A stretch of 64,000 bases of DNA, taken from NCBI GenBank assembly GCA_001689495.1, contig LUJS01000004.1, positions 1-64,000 of the forward strand. The letters are read 5' to 3'. The notes under the pieces are model-generated. The model ran no database searches. It saw nothing but the letters and a program-made list of their open reading frames with translations, and was not told the DNA's origin. The translations under genes were made by a program, and so were the position numbers. This document shows, piece by piece, positions 15,815 to 24,856 of the stretch. Positions within the stretch are counted from its first letter, which is position 1. Each line of letters starts with the position of its first letter. The stretch comes from Bacteroidales bacterium M8 (GTDB lineage: Bacteria > Bacteroidota > Bacteroidia > Bacteroidales > Muribaculaceae).

Positions 15815-17788
15815 TTAGCGTTGAGGGTTAATGAGGGTGATGAGGCGTGCAGCCACGGTGCTGACGGTCTCGAGTTCGGAGCGCAGGCGTCGCTGCGTGT
15901 ACCGTCCGTAGAGCCATACGGGCACGCCGACCGGAAAGAGTATCATCATGGTCCAAGAGAGCCACGGCGCGTGCACGGGGCTGATGAACCATAGCGAGCG
16001 TATCACGGGGATGTCCATCAGGGTGTTGATGACCATCTTGTCGCGCGAGTTGGAGAGGCGGTCTATCAGTTGCTCCATGTCGTCGCGCAGGGCATGAAGG
16101 GCGGGTCTGTCGTAGCCATTGAGCCAGTAAGCGGCATAGGACTGCGACGCGGGATTGGCGGCAAGGAATGCGGCCACCTCGGCGCGCAGGCGCTCGAGGC
16201 GCTCGACGGCCAGCGCGGGGCGCACGTCCTCCATGACTACCTCCTTCATCTCGACGTTGCGCACCTCGCTGACGCCGAAGAACTTGCGGAAGAAGTTGAG
16301 ATATGCGTCCTTGTTGAAGACGGCCGAGTCGTTGACGGCCTTGTAGGTGAAGAAGACGCCGAGCGGCAGCAGCACGGCGGCACTGAGCCACATGCCCTCC
16401 CAGACGGGTATCTTGCCGTCGCGGGCCATCTTGTAGCCCATGTTGTCTATGATGTAATAGAAGATGAAGAGGAACACCGATATGACCAGCGGCGTGCCCA
16501 GTCCGCCCTTGCGGATGATGGCGCCGAGCGGGGCGCCGATAAAGAAGAATATGATGCAGGCGAAGGAGAGGGTGAACTTCTTCTGCAGCTCTATGGCATG
16601 GCGGCGCACGGTCTTGAGCTCGTCGGCCTGCTGGAGGGCGCGGAACTCATACTCCTGCTTTGCCCTCTGGGCCTTGCCGAGTGCCTGCGTCAGGTTGGTC
16701 AGCTCGGTGCCCGACGAGGCTCCACGCATCAGCGAGTCGACGTTGACGGGGGCACTGAGCACCACATCGGGCTTGAGGCGGGTCTCCTCGGGGGCGTCGG
16801 GGGTGGGCCGATATGTCTCGTAGGGGTCGGTCTTCATCAGCGGCTGCATGCGCATGGCCTTGCCGTAGGCATTGGCTGTCGAGTCGACTCTGGCGCCGAC
16901 CGAGTCGATGGTGGCCTGCAGCTCGGCCATGTTCTTGCCCACATACTGGTTGCGCATTCCCTGCTCGTCCATGCGGTTGAAGTTGGCGTCAAACTTGACC
17001 AGAATCTCCTTGGTCGTGAACGACTCGCGGCGATATGGCACGTTCTTGACCTGCGGGCCCGCGTCCTTGAGGTTTTCGAACGACTCGCCCGACCACAGTT
17101 GCAGGAACAGGCGCGTCTTGTCGGGGGTGATGGACATCTTGCCCGAGTCGGCAAGGATGATGGACGAGTTCTCGAATCCGCGCGACACGTCGTATATCAT
17201 CATGTCGTAGAGCACGCCGGTGTCGCGGTTCTTCTTCTCGACAAACAGGTTGTAGCCGGGTATCTGGTCATAGAACACCCCTTCGGGTATCTCGAGCTCG
17301 GGGGTCTTCTGGCGCACGGAATAGAGCAGCGTCCACATCTTGGTCTGGGCCACGGGGAGGACGTTGTTCTGAAAGAAGAACGCCCCGATGGCTATCAGCA
17401 CCATCAGTATGATCAGCGGCGCCATGGTGCGGAGCAGCGAAATGCCCGAGGCCTTCATGGCGGTGAGCTCGAAGTTCTCGCCCAGATTGCCGAATATCAT
17501 CAGCGAGGCCAGCAGTATGGCCAGCGGCAATGCCATCGGCACCATGGTCATGGCGGCATAGAAGAACAGCTCGCCCAGCACGTCCATGCCCAGACCCTTG
17601 CCCACCATCTCGTCTATGTAACGCCACAGGAACTGCATCAGCACTATGAAGAGGCAGATGCAGAACGTCATCACGAACAGAGGCAGAAAGCTCTGCAGGA
17701 TGAAGAGGTCCATACGTTTTATGCGAAACACGGCGGGGATTGCTGTCTGTTGTTTTGGTCCGGGGGGTTGCTGTCGTTCATTCATCAA
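15815..17788 (-). CDS. LptF/LptG-family LPS export permease
   Basis: 657 aa YjgP/YjgQ-family inner-membrane protein. TM segments flank the N-terminal part (FILQSFLPLFVMTFCICLFI, FYAAMTMVPMALPLAILLAS, with the FGNLGENFELTAMKASGIS motif); a large periplasmic beta-jellyroll-like region follows (about 150-390), then C-terminal TMs (FTLSFACIIFFFIGAPLGAI, LGTPLVISVFLFIFYYIIDN). These permeases work with the LptB ATPase to extract LPS towards the Lpt bridge. It is longer than enterobacterial LptF/G because of a Gln/Arg-rich central insert and a cytoplasmic C-terminal extension. Its place behind bamA and skp fits an envelope role. Confidence 0.92.
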   Translation of the reverse strand: MMNERQQPPGPKQQTAIPAVFRIKRMDLFILQSFLPLFVMTFCICLFIVLMQFLWRYIDEMVGKGLGMDVLGELFFYAAMTMVPMALPLAILLASLMIFGNLGENFELTAMKASGISLLRTMAPLIILMVLIAIGAFFFQNNVLPVAQTKMWTLLYSVRQKTPELEIPEGVFYDQIPGYNLFVEKKNRDTGVLYDMMIYDVSRGFENSSIILADSGKMSITPDKTRLFLQLWSGESFENLKDAGPQVKNVPYRRESFTTKEILVKFDANFNRMDEQGMRNQYVGKNMAELQATIDSVGARVDSTANAYGKAMRMQPLMKTDPYETYRPTPDAPEETRLKPDVVLSAPVNVDSLMRGASSGTELTNLTQALGKAQRAKQEYEFRALQQADELKTVRRHAIELQKKFTLSFACIIFFFIGAPLGAIIRKGGLGTPLVISVFLFIFYYIIDNMGYKMARDGKIPVWEGMWLSAAVLLPLGVFFTYKAVNDSAVFNKDAYLNFFRKFFGVSEVRNVEMKEVVMEDVRPALAVERLERLRAEVAAFLAANPASQSYAAYWLNGYDRPALHALRDDMEQLIDRLSNSRDKMVINTLMDIPVIRSLWFISPVHAPWLSWTMMILFPVGVPVWLYGRYTQRRLRSELETVSTVAARLITLINPQR

Positions 17789-17866
17789 AGGCGTCCAGCC
17801 ATCATGTCGGACTGAACGCCTTTGTATTTCAGTTGGGCCTGACCTGAGTGGCCGGCGGCCTCATTC

Positions 17867-18361
17867 TCACTGGATGCCCAGACGCGACTTGACGACGGAA
17901 GTGATGTCGGTGACGTCAGAGCCGGTATAGAGGGCCTGTGTGTTCTCGAACACGAATGTGTAGCCACCCTCGGCGCCCACGGCCTGCACGGCCTGCATCA
18001 CCTTCTCCTGAATGGGAGCGAGCAACTGCTGCTGCTGGCGCTGAAGGTCCTGCGATGCGGTGGCTTGGAACTGCTGGATCTTGTTCTCGAGCTCCTGCAT
18101 CTCCTGCATGCGGCGGTCCTTGATGGTCTGCAGCGTGCTGGGATCGAGGGCCTGATACTCCTCGTACTTCTTGCCGAACTCTTCCTGAAGTTTCTTGAAT
18201 TCGTCGGCATATTTCTTGTTTGCAGCCTCGAGCTGCTCGTTGGCGGTCTTGAGTTCGGGCATCGACTCCATGAGCGACTGGGTGTTGATGACGGCGAATT
18301 TCTGCGCGAATACGCTAAGGGGGAGAGCAATCAGAATTGCGATTAAAAGTCTTTTGAACAT
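17867..18361 (-). CDS. OmpH/Skp-family periplasmic chaperone (copy 2)
   Basis: 164 aa. Signal peptide (MFKRLLIAILIALPLSVFAQ), then FAVINTQSLMESMPELKTA, a long coiled-coil hairpin (about 40-125, KKLQEEFGKKYEEYQ, QQQQL) and the closing VGAEGGYTFVFEN motif of Skp/OmpH. It is a trimeric jellyfish-like chaperone that carries unfolded outer-membrane proteins to BamA. It follows the paralogue at 18443 and precedes the LptF/G gene. A separate -7 box at 18429-18436 lies upstream, so it may be independently boosted. Confidence 0.93.
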   Translation of the reverse strand: MFKRLLIAILIALPLSVFAQKFAVINTQSLMESMPELKTANEQLEAANKKYADEFKKLQEEFGKKYEEYQALDPSTLQTIKDRRMQEMQELENKIQQFQATASQDLQRQQQQLLAPIQEKVMQAVQAVGAEGGYTFVFENTQALYTGSDVTDITSVVKSRLGIQ

Positions 18362-18396
18362 CGGTGTTTTGATAAGTTTAGTTTTTAGAGTTGTAA

Positions 18397-18436
18397 AAAC
18401 CGCACGCCTTGAGGCGGATTTTGCGGTGCAAATATA
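18397..18436 (-). promoter_or_regulatory. Hairpin and internal promoter between skp genes
   Basis: Minus-strand TATATTTG (18429-18436) is a -7 box; downstream of it a small hairpin (CGCC TTGA GGCG inside ACCGC/GCGGT) followed by T-rich DNA could act as an attenuator before the second skp. The -33 element is not obvious. Confidence 0.35.
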
Positions 18437-18442
18437 GTCAAA

Positions 18443-18958
18443 TTATTTCGAATAACCTAACTTTTCGAGAACCTCGTTTGAGACGTCGATTCTGGGCGAG
18501 GCAAAGATGATGTCTGCCGACGAGGCGCGGTCAAAGATACACTGGTATCCGCGCTCCTCCGATACCTTCTTGACGGCGTTGTAGACATCGTCCTGAATCG
18601 GCTTCATCAGCGACTGGCGTTTCTTGTAGAGCTCACCCTCGGGTCCGAAATACTTCTGGCGCAGTTCGGCGGCGCTCTTCTCCTTGGCCACGATCTCTTC
18701 TTCCTTCTTCTTCTTCTGCTCGTCGGTCAGGAAGACCATCTCGTTCTGATAGTTCTTGTAGAGGGTCTCGGCCTCCTTGGCCACTCCCTCGACCTCCTTC
18801 TGCCAGCGCAGCGAGAGCTGGTTGAGCTGTTCGTTGGCCATCTCGTAAGAGGGTATCGACGAGAGTATGTAGTCCATGTCGACGAGGGCGAATTTCTGGG
18901 CGGAGGCTCCGAGCCATCCGAACGCCATGACGGCGAGGGTGATGAGTAACTTTTTCAT
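18443..18958 (-). CDS. OmpH/Skp-family periplasmic chaperone (copy 1)
   Basis: 171 aa paralogue of the next gene. Signal peptide ending GASAQ, then FALVDMDYILSSIPSYEMA, a charged coiled coil (LTDEQKKKKEEEIVAKEKSA, about 75-95) and the SEERGYQCIFDRAS motif. Same role as the downstream copy: periplasmic holdase for outer-membrane proteins en route to BamA. It lies 91 nt downstream of bamA on the same strand. Tandem skp genes behind bamA are usual in Bacteroidetes. Confidence 0.93.
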   Translation of the reverse strand: MKKLLITLAVMAFGWLGASAQKFALVDMDYILSSIPSYEMANEQLNQLSLRWQKEVEGVAKEAETLYKNYQNEMVFLTDEQKKKKEEEIVAKEKSAAELRQKYFGPEGELYKKRQSLMKPIQDDVYNAVKKVSEERGYQCIFDRASSADIIFASPRIDVSNEVLEKLGYSK

Positions 18959-19049
18959 TTATCCGTGAGTTGAGAGTGTTTTTTTGTTTCCGTTTTTAAT
19001 TGTTCCTATATCTGTTAAGACACGCGGAAGCCCGAAAAGTTTAACGGCA

Positions 19050-21710
19050 TCAGAATTCCTGACCCAGAATGAAGTGGAAATGCGATCCGCCCTTCTGTCC
19101 GCGCACCTTGTCGAAGCCATAGGCCCAGTCGATACCCATCATGCCGACCATGGGAAGGAAGATGCGGACGCCGGCTCCGGCCGAGCGCTTGATGTCGAAC
19201 GGCGAGAAGTCCTTGATGTCGGCCCAAGCGTTGCCGCCCTCGGCGAATGCCAGACCATAGATGGTGGTCGAGGGCTGGAGCAGGAAGGGGAAGTGGAGCT
19301 CGACGCCAAAGCGGGTGTAGGCGCGGCCGCCGCCCTCGTAGTAGGGGGTGAACTGGCCGTTGTCATAACCGCGCAGGGCTATGGTCTCCTGTGCATATGT
19401 GTATGAGCCCGACATGCCGTCGCCGCCGACATAGAATGTCTCGTAGGGCGACTTGAGATAGCGGTTGTACGAGCCCAGCAGACCGATGTCGGCGCGGGTC
19501 ATCAGCACGAGCGTGTACTTGCTGTCGACGCTGTTGAGCGGGGTGTATGTGCGCGAGAGGAACTTGAGCTTCCAGTACTCGACCCAGTGGTAGAGCTGGC
19601 GGTGAGCCTCGTCGGTGTTCTCGCCGGCGAGTTTCTTCCAGTCCTTCTTGCCGAAAAGCGAGGCCGGGGGTGTCAGCTGCAGACTCAGCGAGAATGTCGA
19701 TCCGCTGCGGGTGTACTGCGGGTTGTCTATAGAGTTGCGCGCCAGCGTCAGGCCAAGCACGAGCGAGTTTGACGTACCGTTCTGCATGTTGAGCAGGTAT
19801 GCCCAGTTCTTGACGTGATACCAAGTATAGCCCAGATCGGCGTTGAAGGTGAAGTAGTCGTCGGGCCAGTTGAGACGCTTGCCGAATCCCACGTTGACGC
19901 CAAGCATCTGCAGATACTTGTTGGGGTCGTATGAGTCCTCGTAGGCGTTGCCGTAATAGTCGTTGTATCCGTTGCCGTAGCCATATCCATAACCGCCGTA
20001 GCCGTAACCGTAGCCGTTATAGATGTTGTTCATGTAGCGGTTGCCGTAATATGACGAGTTCACGCCTGTCTGGCGGCTGTAGTAGGCCGAGACGGAGAGC
20101 TGGTTGGGGCGCTTGCCGCCAAACCACGGGTCGAGGAACGAGATTGAGTATGCCTGATAGTAGCGGGCATTGGTCTGGGCCGAGATGGTGAACTGCTGGC
20201 CCTCGCCCTGAGGTATGAGCCCCTTGTATGAGTTGGGATAGAAGAGGTTCTTGATGGAGAAGTTGGTGAACTTGATGGCCACCTTGCCGATGACGCCGGT
20301 CTGGCCCCAGCCCAGCGAGAACTCGAACTGGTCGTTGTTCTTGGATGCGAGGTTGAAGAGGATGTCGACGGTGCCGTCCTCCTCGTTGGGCTCGGGACGT
20401 ATGTCCATGTTCTCGGGGTCAAAGTGTCCGGTGGTGGCGATCTCGCGGGCCGAACGCATCAGGTCGGTCTTGGAGAACAGCGCGCCCGGCTTGACGTCGA
20501 GCTCGCGGCGTATGACCTTCTCGTAGAGGCGGTCGTTGCCGTTGATTATGACGTTGTTGATTCTGGCCTGCGGGCCCTCCATGATGCGCATCTCGAGGTC
20601 TATCGAGTCGCCGTGCACGTTCTTCTCGATGGGGAGCAGCGTGAAGAAGAGGTAGCCGCGGTCCATGTAGTAGTTGGCGATGGCGTCGTCGTCCTCGGTG
20701 GTACGCTTGTCGAGCAGCTTCTGGTTGTAGACGTCACCCTTGCCGATGCCCAGCACGTCCTGCAGCAGCTCGGTGGGATAGACGGTGTTGCCCACCCAAG
20801 TGATGTCGTTGATGTAGTATTTCTTGCCCTCGTCGAGGGTGATGTAGACGTCGACGTTCTTCTCGTCGTAGGGCACGACCGAGTCGCTGATGATGACGGC
20901 GTCGCGATAGCCCTTCTCGTTATACTTCTGTATGATGCGGGTGAGGTCGTCCTGATAGTCGCTCTGCACGAATTTCTTCTGGCGGAACAGGTTTAGCAGC
21001 TTGCCCTTCTCGTTGGTCTTCTTCATGGCGCGCTGCAGCTGGTTGTCGGTCAGCACCTCGTTGCCGTCGATATAGATCTTGTGCACCTTGACCTTGTCGT
21101 TCTTGTTGACGTCGACGTTGAGTATCACCTCGTTGGGAGCCGACAGCGACTCGGCCTGCGAGATGTTGACGACGGCGTTGCCGAATCCCTTGCCCGAGTA
21201 GTACTTCTCGATGATCTGCTTGGCCCTGTTGACGATGTTCTGGGTGATCTGGCTGCCGGGATGGAGCTGCAGGGCCTCGTCGAGGTCCTTCTGCTCGCTC
21301 TTCTTGACGCCGTGATAGCGCAACTGCTCCAGTCTGGGCTGCTGACGCAGGTTCAGACAAAGCCACGCCTTGTTTCCGGCGGTCTTGTCGACGGTAATCT
21401 GCACCTTGGAGAACAGACCCTGACGCCACAGTCTCTTGGCGGCGTCGGTGAGGTCCTGTCCCGGGATGGGGATGCGGTCTCCGACCTTGAGTCCGGCATA
21501 CGAGAGGATGTTCTTCTCCTCATAGTTATCGGCACCGACAATGCGTATGCCGGCAATCTCGTATGTCTTGGGCATTCCGGTGAACATCACCGTGGGATTG
21601 ATCAGCGTATCTGACGGCAGCTGGGCCATGAGGGGGGTCGCCGTCGCCAGCAGAAGCCCGACGATGACGGGCAGGATATGTGACAGAATGGAAGGTATGC
21701 GCTTCATCAT
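19050..21710 (-). CDS. bamA: Outer membrane assembly factor BamA
   Basis: 886 aa from the ATG at 21710, chosen because it opens a clear signal peptide (MMKRIPSIL...TPLMAQ) and overlaps the uppS stop as ATGA; an in-frame extension to 21845 would run back into uppS. Residues about 45-440 form POTRA domains (IVGADNYEEKNILSYAGLKVGDRI, VHKIYIDGNEVLTDNQLQRAM, NDITWVGNTVYP, INNVIINGNDRLYEKVIRRE). The rest is a 16-strand barrel ending in FHFILGQEF. It inserts beta-barrels into the outer membrane. A Gly/Tyr-rich insert (about 560-595, GYGYGGYGYGYG) sits in a predicted surface loop. Confidence 0.96.
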   Translation of the reverse strand: MMKRIPSILSHILPVIVGLLLATATPLMAQLPSDTLINPTVMFTGMPKTYEIAGIRIVGADNYEEKNILSYAGLKVGDRIPIPGQDLTDAAKRLWRQGLFSKVQITVDKTAGNKAWLCLNLRQQPRLEQLRYHGVKKSEQKDLDEALQLHPGSQITQNIVNRAKQIIEKYYSGKGFGNAVVNISQAESLSAPNEVILNVDVNKNDKVKVHKIYIDGNEVLTDNQLQRAMKKTNEKGKLLNLFRQKKFVQSDYQDDLTRIIQKYNEKGYRDAVIISDSVVPYDEKNVDVYITLDEGKKYYINDITWVGNTVYPTELLQDVLGIGKGDVYNQKLLDKRTTEDDDAIANYYMDRGYLFFTLLPIEKNVHGDSIDLEMRIMEGPQARINNVIINGNDRLYEKVIRRELDVKPGALFSKTDLMRSAREIATTGHFDPENMDIRPEPNEEDGTVDILFNLASKNNDQFEFSLGWGQTGVIGKVAIKFTNFSIKNLFYPNSYKGLIPQGEGQQFTISAQTNARYYQAYSISFLDPWFGGKRPNQLSVSAYYSRQTGVNSSYYGNRYMNNIYNGYGYGYGGYGYGYGNGYNDYYGNAYEDSYDPNKYLQMLGVNVGFGKRLNWPDDYFTFNADLGYTWYHVKNWAYLLNMQNGTSNSLVLGLTLARNSIDNPQYTRSGSTFSLSLQLTPPASLFGKKDWKKLAGENTDEAHRQLYHWVEYWKLKFLSRTYTPLNSVDSKYTLVLMTRADIGLLGSYNRYLKSPYETFYVGGDGMSGSYTYAQETIALRGYDNGQFTPYYEGGGRAYTRFGVELHFPFLLQPSTTIYGLAFAEGGNAWADIKDFSPFDIKRSAGAGVRIFLPMVGMMGIDWAYGFDKVRGQKGGSHFHFILGQEF

Positions 21711-22489
21711 TTTATTTGGTCGGAAGTGAGGCCGAAACGGCGCTCGCGGTTCTGATAGTTGGCTATTGCGGCATAGAAGTCCGATGCCGAGAAGTCGGGC
21801 CAGTATGTGTCGGTTACATATATCTCTGAATAGGCTATCTGCCACAGCAGATAGTTGCTGACGCGGTGGTCGCCCCCGGTGCGTATGAGCAGGTCGGGGT
21901 CGGGCATGCCAGCGGTGGTCAGATATGCCTCGAAGTCGGCATCAGTGGCCATGTCGGCGGGTGTCTTGCGTCCGGCGGCCACATCCTCGGCAAAGAGGCG
22001 TGTGGCGCGGATTATCTCCCAGCGGGCCGAGTAGCTCAGCGCCAGAGTCAGCGTCAGGCCGGTGCAGTGCGAGGTGTCGACGATGCACTTCTGCAGTCGT
22101 TCGCGGGCCTCGCGGGGCAGGCGGTCCATGTCGCCTATCATGTCAAGACGCACGTTGTTCTTGATCAGGTCGGGTGTCTCGCGCTCTATGGCCATCACCA
22201 CCAGATGCATCAGGGCCTCCACCTCGTCGGCGGGGCGGTTCCAGTTCTCGGTCGAGAATGTGTAGAGCGTCAGGTATTCCACGCCCAGCTCCGAGGCGGC
22301 CTCGGTGATGCGGCGCACTGTGTTGACCCCTTCGGCATGGCCGTGGCTGCGCGAGAGTCCGCGTGCGCGGGCCCAGCGTCCGTTTCCGTCCATGATGACG
22401 GCCACGTGGCGCGGCAGTCTGCTGAGGTCTATGTCGGCTTTATTCATATATGCAGTGTTCTCTGTGATGAGGATTGAGTCGTTGGTCAT
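21707..22489 (-). CDS. uppS: Isoprenyl transferase (undecaprenyl-PP synthase)
   Basis: 260 aa from the ATG at 22489, which directly follows the upstream stop (TGACATG); ATG at 22447 is also possible. Cis-prenyltransferase: HVAVIMDGNGRWA with the catalytic Asp, GHAEGVNTV, YTFSTENWNRP, LLIRTGGDHRVSNYLLWQ and YWPDF. It condenses isopentenyl diphosphate units onto farnesyl diphosphate to give the C55 lipid carrier for peptidoglycan and O-antigen. It is translationally coupled to bamA by a 4-nt overlap. Confidence 0.96.
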   Translation of the reverse strand: MTNDSILITENTAYMNKADIDLSRLPRHVAVIMDGNGRWARARGLSRSHGHAEGVNTVRRITEAASELGVEYLTLYTFSTENWNRPADEVEALMHLVVMAIERETPDLIKNNVRLDMIGDMDRLPREARERLQKCIVDTSHCTGLTLTLALSYSARWEIIRATRLFAEDVAAGRKTPADMATDADFEAYLTTAGMPDPDLLIRTGGDHRVSNYLLWQIAYSEIYVTDTYWPDFSASDFYAAIANYQNRERRFGLTSDQIK

Positions 22490-22490
22490 G

Positions 22491-23198
22491 TCAGTCCAGA
22501 CGGTTGCACGCCACACACCTGCGCCCGAACTCATAGCTCACGGACAGTGTTATGGCCGACGTCCAGTCGGTATTCTTGAGGAATGAGGATTTAATCAGAT
22601 ACGGGTCGTCGAGCACGGGCGAGTCCACCTTGTCGCCGAACACCTTGGTCATGGTGAACTCGAGGGCCAGATTCCACCGCGGGCGCATCTTGTACTTGAC
22701 GCCCACGCCCATCGGCAGCGTCATGGCCACATGGGTGCCATCGCCCGTCGAGGCCATGCTGACGCCCAGACCCAGCGACAGATATGGGGTCACGCGGGTG
22801 AGGCGCTTGTAGGTCTCGCCGATGCCATAGTTGAAGAAGTTGAACTCGCCGCGGGCCGAGAGGTCCCAAAGGGTCGACTTGAAGTCGTATGTCTCGGCAC
22901 CCGGTATCACGTTCTCCATGTCGGCGCTCGAGCCGCTCAGCGAGGCCATCGACAGCACTCCGCGCAGGGCGAGGCGCGTGTTGGCCAGATAGCGGAACGA
23001 GAGGTTGCCGCCAAATCCGGGATGACTGAATATCGAGCTCTCGTTGAGGTCGCCCAGATAGCCCGTCATGCCCAGACCCACGCCGAGGTCAAACTTATAC
23101 TCCTCGGGCTGGGCCACATTCTGCGAGGCCGCGCGCTGAGCCGTCATGGCTGCGGCGGCCGCCAGTATGGTTGCGGCAAGCATTCGGAGTCGTTTCAC
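22491..23198 (-). CDS. DUF6089 outer-membrane beta-barrel protein
   Basis: 235 aa. Signal peptide (MKRLRMLAATILAAAAAMTA), then about eight amphipathic strands typical of small outer-membrane barrels: YKFDLGVGLGMTGYLGDLNE near the start, TRLALRGVLSMASLSG, RVTPYLSLGLGVSMAS, AITLSVSYEFG at the end. DUF6089 genes sit next to uppS and bamA in many Bacteroidetes; function is not established, but the position implies outer-membrane biogenesis. It lies 9 nt after the DUF6242 gene and 1 nt before uppS. Confidence 0.88.
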   Translation of the reverse strand: MKRLRMLAATILAAAAAMTAQRAASQNVAQPEEYKFDLGVGLGMTGYLGDLNESSIFSHPGFGGNLSFRYLANTRLALRGVLSMASLSGSSADMENVIPGAETYDFKSTLWDLSARGEFNFFNYGIGETYKRLTRVTPYLSLGLGVSMASTGDGTHVAMTLPMGVGVKYKMRPRWNLALEFTMTKVFGDKVDSPVLDDPYLIKSSFLKNTDWTSAITLSVSYEFGRRCVACNRLD

Positions 23199-23207
23199 CG
23201 TGGTCTG

Positions 23208-24671
23208 TCAATATATCGGTTTGAAGGTATATCTGTTTATCACGCCCCTGCGCACTTCGGGCAGCAGGGTGCCGTCGGCCTTGACGCCGCCGAACATGTA
23301 GATATAGGGGCACTCCCACTGCTCTATCGGGGCAATCACCCTCGCGGCGGGGGTCAGGTGCAGGGTGTGGTCCAGCACCAAGATGTCGGCGCCGCCCACC
23401 TTGACCATTTTAGATGGCATCTGCAGCGATATGTCGGCCTTGCGCCATGTTATGCCGAAGTCCTTGGACATATATACGGTGTCCTGCGTCACGGTCTTGC
23501 CCTCCTTGTCGAGCGTGAGGCCGTTCATGGCCAGCAGCACCGACTGCTCGGTGACGCGCCATGTGCTCTTGTTGACGCTGGTGACGTTATAGGGATACAT
23601 GGCCACGCCCCACGCGGCGGGCATGGGATTGTTGCTCAGGCGTCCCCAGTTGGTGCCGTCATAGGCCCAAGCGTGTCCGGTGGTCTTGCCGTCGGCATCG
23701 ACTCCGCCAATAATGACGGCTGTCGGGGTTATGTTCCACTTGCTCGTGAACTGCACAATGTCGCTGGCACCGCCCACGGGGCATCCGCGGGGCACGGCCT
23801 TGACATCAGTGGCGGGATAGGTCACGTGCATCCATCCGTCGTCGGTCTTGAGCGCGCCCAGCAGACGGTCGCCGTATCCGCCATAGAGATATGTCATCTT
23901 GACGCCGGTGGCGGTCCATATGCGGCCGTCGGCCGAGGTGTAGAGGTTGCCGTCGGCATCGTTGCAGTAGAGGGCCGAGGTCGTGGCCTCGATCGAGCCC
24001 ACGATGGCGCCGGCTGGCAGCGTGACGCGCTCGGCGCTGTATGTCATGTTGAATGCGTCGTCTATGATGGCCAGACTCACCGACTCGCCGTCGGTGGTGA
24101 AGCAATAGGGCTTGTCGTCGAACATGACGGTCTTCTGCGCCTTGAGCGCGCCCGGGGTCAGGGCCGTGGGCAGCGTGCGGGCGGCCTTCTCGTCCCACGT
24201 CAGCGTGTCGGGCACGCTCTTGTGTACGTTCACCCTGACCTGATACGTGCGGCGGGCCGTGCCGTTGCGCGACACGATCTCCATCTTCACCGGTCCGTCG
24301 GCAAAGTTGATGGAGTCGTTGGGATTCTCGATGAAATTGACCGTGGTGTCGCGGTCGGTGCCGTGAACGCGGAATGTCAGGTTGCAAGCCGAGGCAGACT
24401 CGGTGCCGATGTTGACCAGCATGGCCGATGTCCGCGTGCCCACGGGGAGCGAGTCGGCGTTAAAGATCTCGGCCCTCACCAGATCTATGGCGAAATATAC
24501 CGAATCAAGCCGTGTCAGGATACTGTCGTCACGCTTGAGCGAGAACGACGACACCTCGCAGTTCACGTCATCGTTGACAGTGACGACCTGCTGGATGTCC
24601 TCGTTGCAGGCGCTGAACATGCCCGCAAACAGCAGAGAGATAAGGAGATATAAGGGAAAACGGTTTGTCAT
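23208..24671 (-). CDS. DUF6242 lipoprotein
   Basis: 487 aa. Lipoprotein signal peptide with acylated Cys22 (MFSAC). The N-terminal region resembles DUF6242 (SSFSLKRDDSILTRLDSVYF, then a small Ig-like domain with RTYQVRVNVHK). The C-terminal two-thirds is a beta-propeller-like fold with repeated short blades (LYCNDADGNLYTSADGRIW, AWAYDGTNWGRLSNN, YMSKDFGITWRKA), reminiscent of sialidase/BNR repeats. It is the first gene of the leftward operon, with promoter at 24722-24753. Role unknown; it may be an accessory envelope factor. Confidence 0.85.
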   Translation of the reverse strand: MTNRFPLYLLISLLFAGMFSACNEDIQQVVTVNDDVNCEVSSFSLKRDDSILTRLDSVYFAIDLVRAEIFNADSLPVGTRTSAMLVNIGTESASACNLTFRVHGTDRDTTVNFIENPNDSINFADGPVKMEIVSRNGTARRTYQVRVNVHKSVPDTLTWDEKAARTLPTALTPGALKAQKTVMFDDKPYCFTTDGESVSLAIIDDAFNMTYSAERVTLPAGAIVGSIEATTSALYCNDADGNLYTSADGRIWTATGVKMTYLYGGYGDRLLGALKTDDGWMHVTYPATDVKAVPRGCPVGGASDIVQFTSKWNITPTAVIIGGVDADGKTTGHAWAYDGTNWGRLSNNPMPAAWGVAMYPYNVTSVNKSTWRVTEQSVLLAMNGLTLDKEGKTVTQDTVYMSKDFGITWRKADISLQMPSKMVKVGGADILVLDHTLHLTPAARVIAPIEQWECPYIYMFGGVKADGTLLPEVRRGVINRYTFKPIY

Positions 24672-24721
24672 AATGAGATGTCAGTGCGGCAGGACAGACC
24701 TATCCGCAAGTTTTCAAGTTG

Positions 24722-24753
24722 CAAAGTTAACAACAATTTCGTTAAGACAGCAA
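24722..24753 (-). promoter_or_regulatory. Promoter of the envelope operon
   Basis: Minus strand TTG (24751-24753), 21-bp spacer, TAACTTTG (24722-24729); leader of about 45 nt to the DUF6242 start. Confidence 0.65.
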
Positions 24754-24787
24754 CCTGAAAGGTGAAAAAAACCTAAGAATATCCCCC

Positions 24788-24851
24788 GTAACCCTATAAC
24801 CTCATAACCCTATAACCCCATAACCCCATAACCTCATAACCCCATAACCCG
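24788..24851. repeat. 8-bp tandem repeat (ATAACCCC), 8 units
   Basis: Eight consecutive octamers of consensus ATAACCCC with variants at positions 7-8 (CT, TC) and one starting G. It lies between the operon promoter and the LysR stop codon. The same octamer in reverse complement is repeated at 51287-51326. Confidence 0.85.
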
Positions 24852-24856
24852 CACCA

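Noticed and set aside
14600..15994. 464-codon open frame on the plus strand opposite ribBA
   Set aside because: Antisense shadow: ribBA on the other strand has complete catalytic motifs, and the plus-strand translation is Val/Gly/His-rich with no recognisable domain.
16070..17815. 581-codon open frame opposite the LptF/G permease
   Set aside because: Mirror of a GC-rich gene with clear membrane segments; the antisense product has no plausible fold or start signal.
22731..24653. 640-codon open frame opposite DUF6242/DUF6089
   Set aside because: Spans two real genes in antisense, as expected from strong codon bias; no promoter or family match.
24788..24851. Octamer array considered as a CRISPR array
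   Set aside because: Units are contiguous 8-mers without spacers, and no cas genes are present anywhere in the window.
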